Of a stretch of 47,065 nucleotides of DNA, positions 46,804-47,065 are shown piece after piece. The notes under the pieces are model-generated. The model saw only the letters and a program-made list of their open reading frames with translations, had not been told where the DNA came from and made no database searches. Each line of letters opens with the position of its first letter. Within the stretch, counting starts at the first letter, position 1. This DNA is from Bacillota bacterium (lineage in GTDB: Bacteria > Bacillota > Clostridia > Christensenellales > UBA1242). A program made the position numbers and the translations under genes. Location of the stretch: positions 65,868-112,932 of the forward strand of contig WRCD01000005.1 in assembly GCA_009784185.1 (NCBI GenBank), in the 5' to 3' direction.

Positions 46804-46832
46804 ATTGTAAATAGTTTTAACTAAGTTGTAAA
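46804..46832 (-). promoter_or_regulatory. Promoter of the VirB6-like gene
   Basis: TTTACA (46827-46832), 17-bp spacer, TACAAT (46804-46809) on the minus strand, about 62 bp before the ATG. Confidence 0.65.
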
Positions 46833-46855
46833 TGTTTATTCTCTTATAATTCCCA

Positions 46856-46998
46856 TTCCGTATCAATTCCCCTCCATATCAATTCCCCTTCCCTGAATGT
46901 GTGGCACGCGCCAGCGTGAAGGGGTGGCCAAACAGTTATGCATCCGTATCAATTCCCCTTTAAGATAAAGGGGTGGCAGCGTAGCTGACGGGGTATGT
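46856..46998. repeat. Cluster of partial intergenic repeats
   Basis: Several truncated AATTCCCC edges in direct order, two joined by CATATC or CGTATC, including AATTCCCCTTTAAGATAAAG with GGGGTGGCAGCGTAGCTGAC and GGGGTATGTG. It looks like a pile-up of half-units. No inverted pair is complete. Confidence 0.7.
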
Positions 46999-47010
46999 GA
47001 AAAGGCTGAT

Positions 47011-47065
47011 TTAATTTTTTAACGCTGGATGCCACTTTAACATTGTCATAACACCGTCTAAATTA
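47011..47065 (-). CDS. C-terminus of an unknown gene, cut by window edge
   Basis: A frame open at the right edge ends in TAA at 47011-47013 and reads NLDGVMTMLKWHPALKN. It is too short to identify. It is on the same strand as the VirB6-like gene and could be the preceding member of the transfer-like cluster. Confidence 0.4.
   Translation of the reverse strand, partial: NLDGVMTMLKWHPALKN

Overview
The window looks like a chromosomal segment from an uncultured, low-to-mid GC Firmicutes-like bacterium, most likely Clostridia. The evidence is a dcw cell-wall/division cluster with a FtsL-like protein, a PASTA-bearing PBP and DivIB/FtsQ; a meso-DAP type MurE (DNPR motif); SepF next to LspA and RluD; the tig-clpP-clpX-lon-engB block; and a Cys-rich protein of a type I associate with Clostridia. 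Genes start with ATG, GTG or TTG behind strong GGAGG-like ribosome binding sites. Promoters are sigma-A-like, several with an extended -10 TGGTATAAT. No rRNA, tRNA, CRISPR array or transposase was seen.

Layout. 1-2151 (minus): a secreted subtilisin-like protease cut by the window edge, behind a small duplicated membrane protein. 2273-14294 (minus): rsmH, ftsL-like, ftsI/spoVD, murE, mraY, murD, ftsW, murA, ftsQ, preceded by a metallophosphoesterase and a Cys-rich protein. murF, murG, murC and mraZ are absent. 15913-17271 (plus): two paralogous unknown genes behind a near-consensus promoter. 17270-23974 (minus): tig, clpP, clpX, lon, engB. 23980-26470 (minus): rhuM and three unknown genes. 26532-29443 (minus): SPOR-like protein, sepF, lspA, rluD. 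29628-31548 (plus): groES-groEL. 31650-32579 (minus): class II aldolase behind a four-helix-bundle cassette. 33189-38490 (plus): a glycosyltransferase-like membrane protein, an M29 aminopeptidase, GAPDH, a TM2 protein and mnmA. 38628-47065 (minus): a type IV secretion-like cluster with a VirB6-like protein, a PrgI-VirB4 fusion, a large unknown protein and a small one, with a second four-helix-bundle cassette between the first two.

Three repeat systems overlie these genes. (i) More than twenty intergenic double-hairpin elements, edged AATTCCCC/GGGGAATT or a close variant, sit between almost all operon genes and supply stop codons or reading-frame ends to murA, murD, murE and clpP. (ii) A roughly 45-bp GTCATTGCGAG...GAAGCAATCC repeat lies inside coding sequence, twice in mnmA in two different frames and once in murD on the opposite strand, with one further intergenic copy. 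(iii) Two four-helix-bundle protein genes are each enclosed by about 50-57 bp inverted arms made of four heptamers plus a shared GGTCGCT.CGCTCC core. The heptamer sequence differs between the two cassettes, but period, copy number and even the position of the variant heptamer are the same. A promoter sits just outside each so that transcription should begin at the arm, and each cassette lies just upstream of a host gene's ribosome binding site (fba, virB4). This third system is the strongest candidate here for something undescribed.
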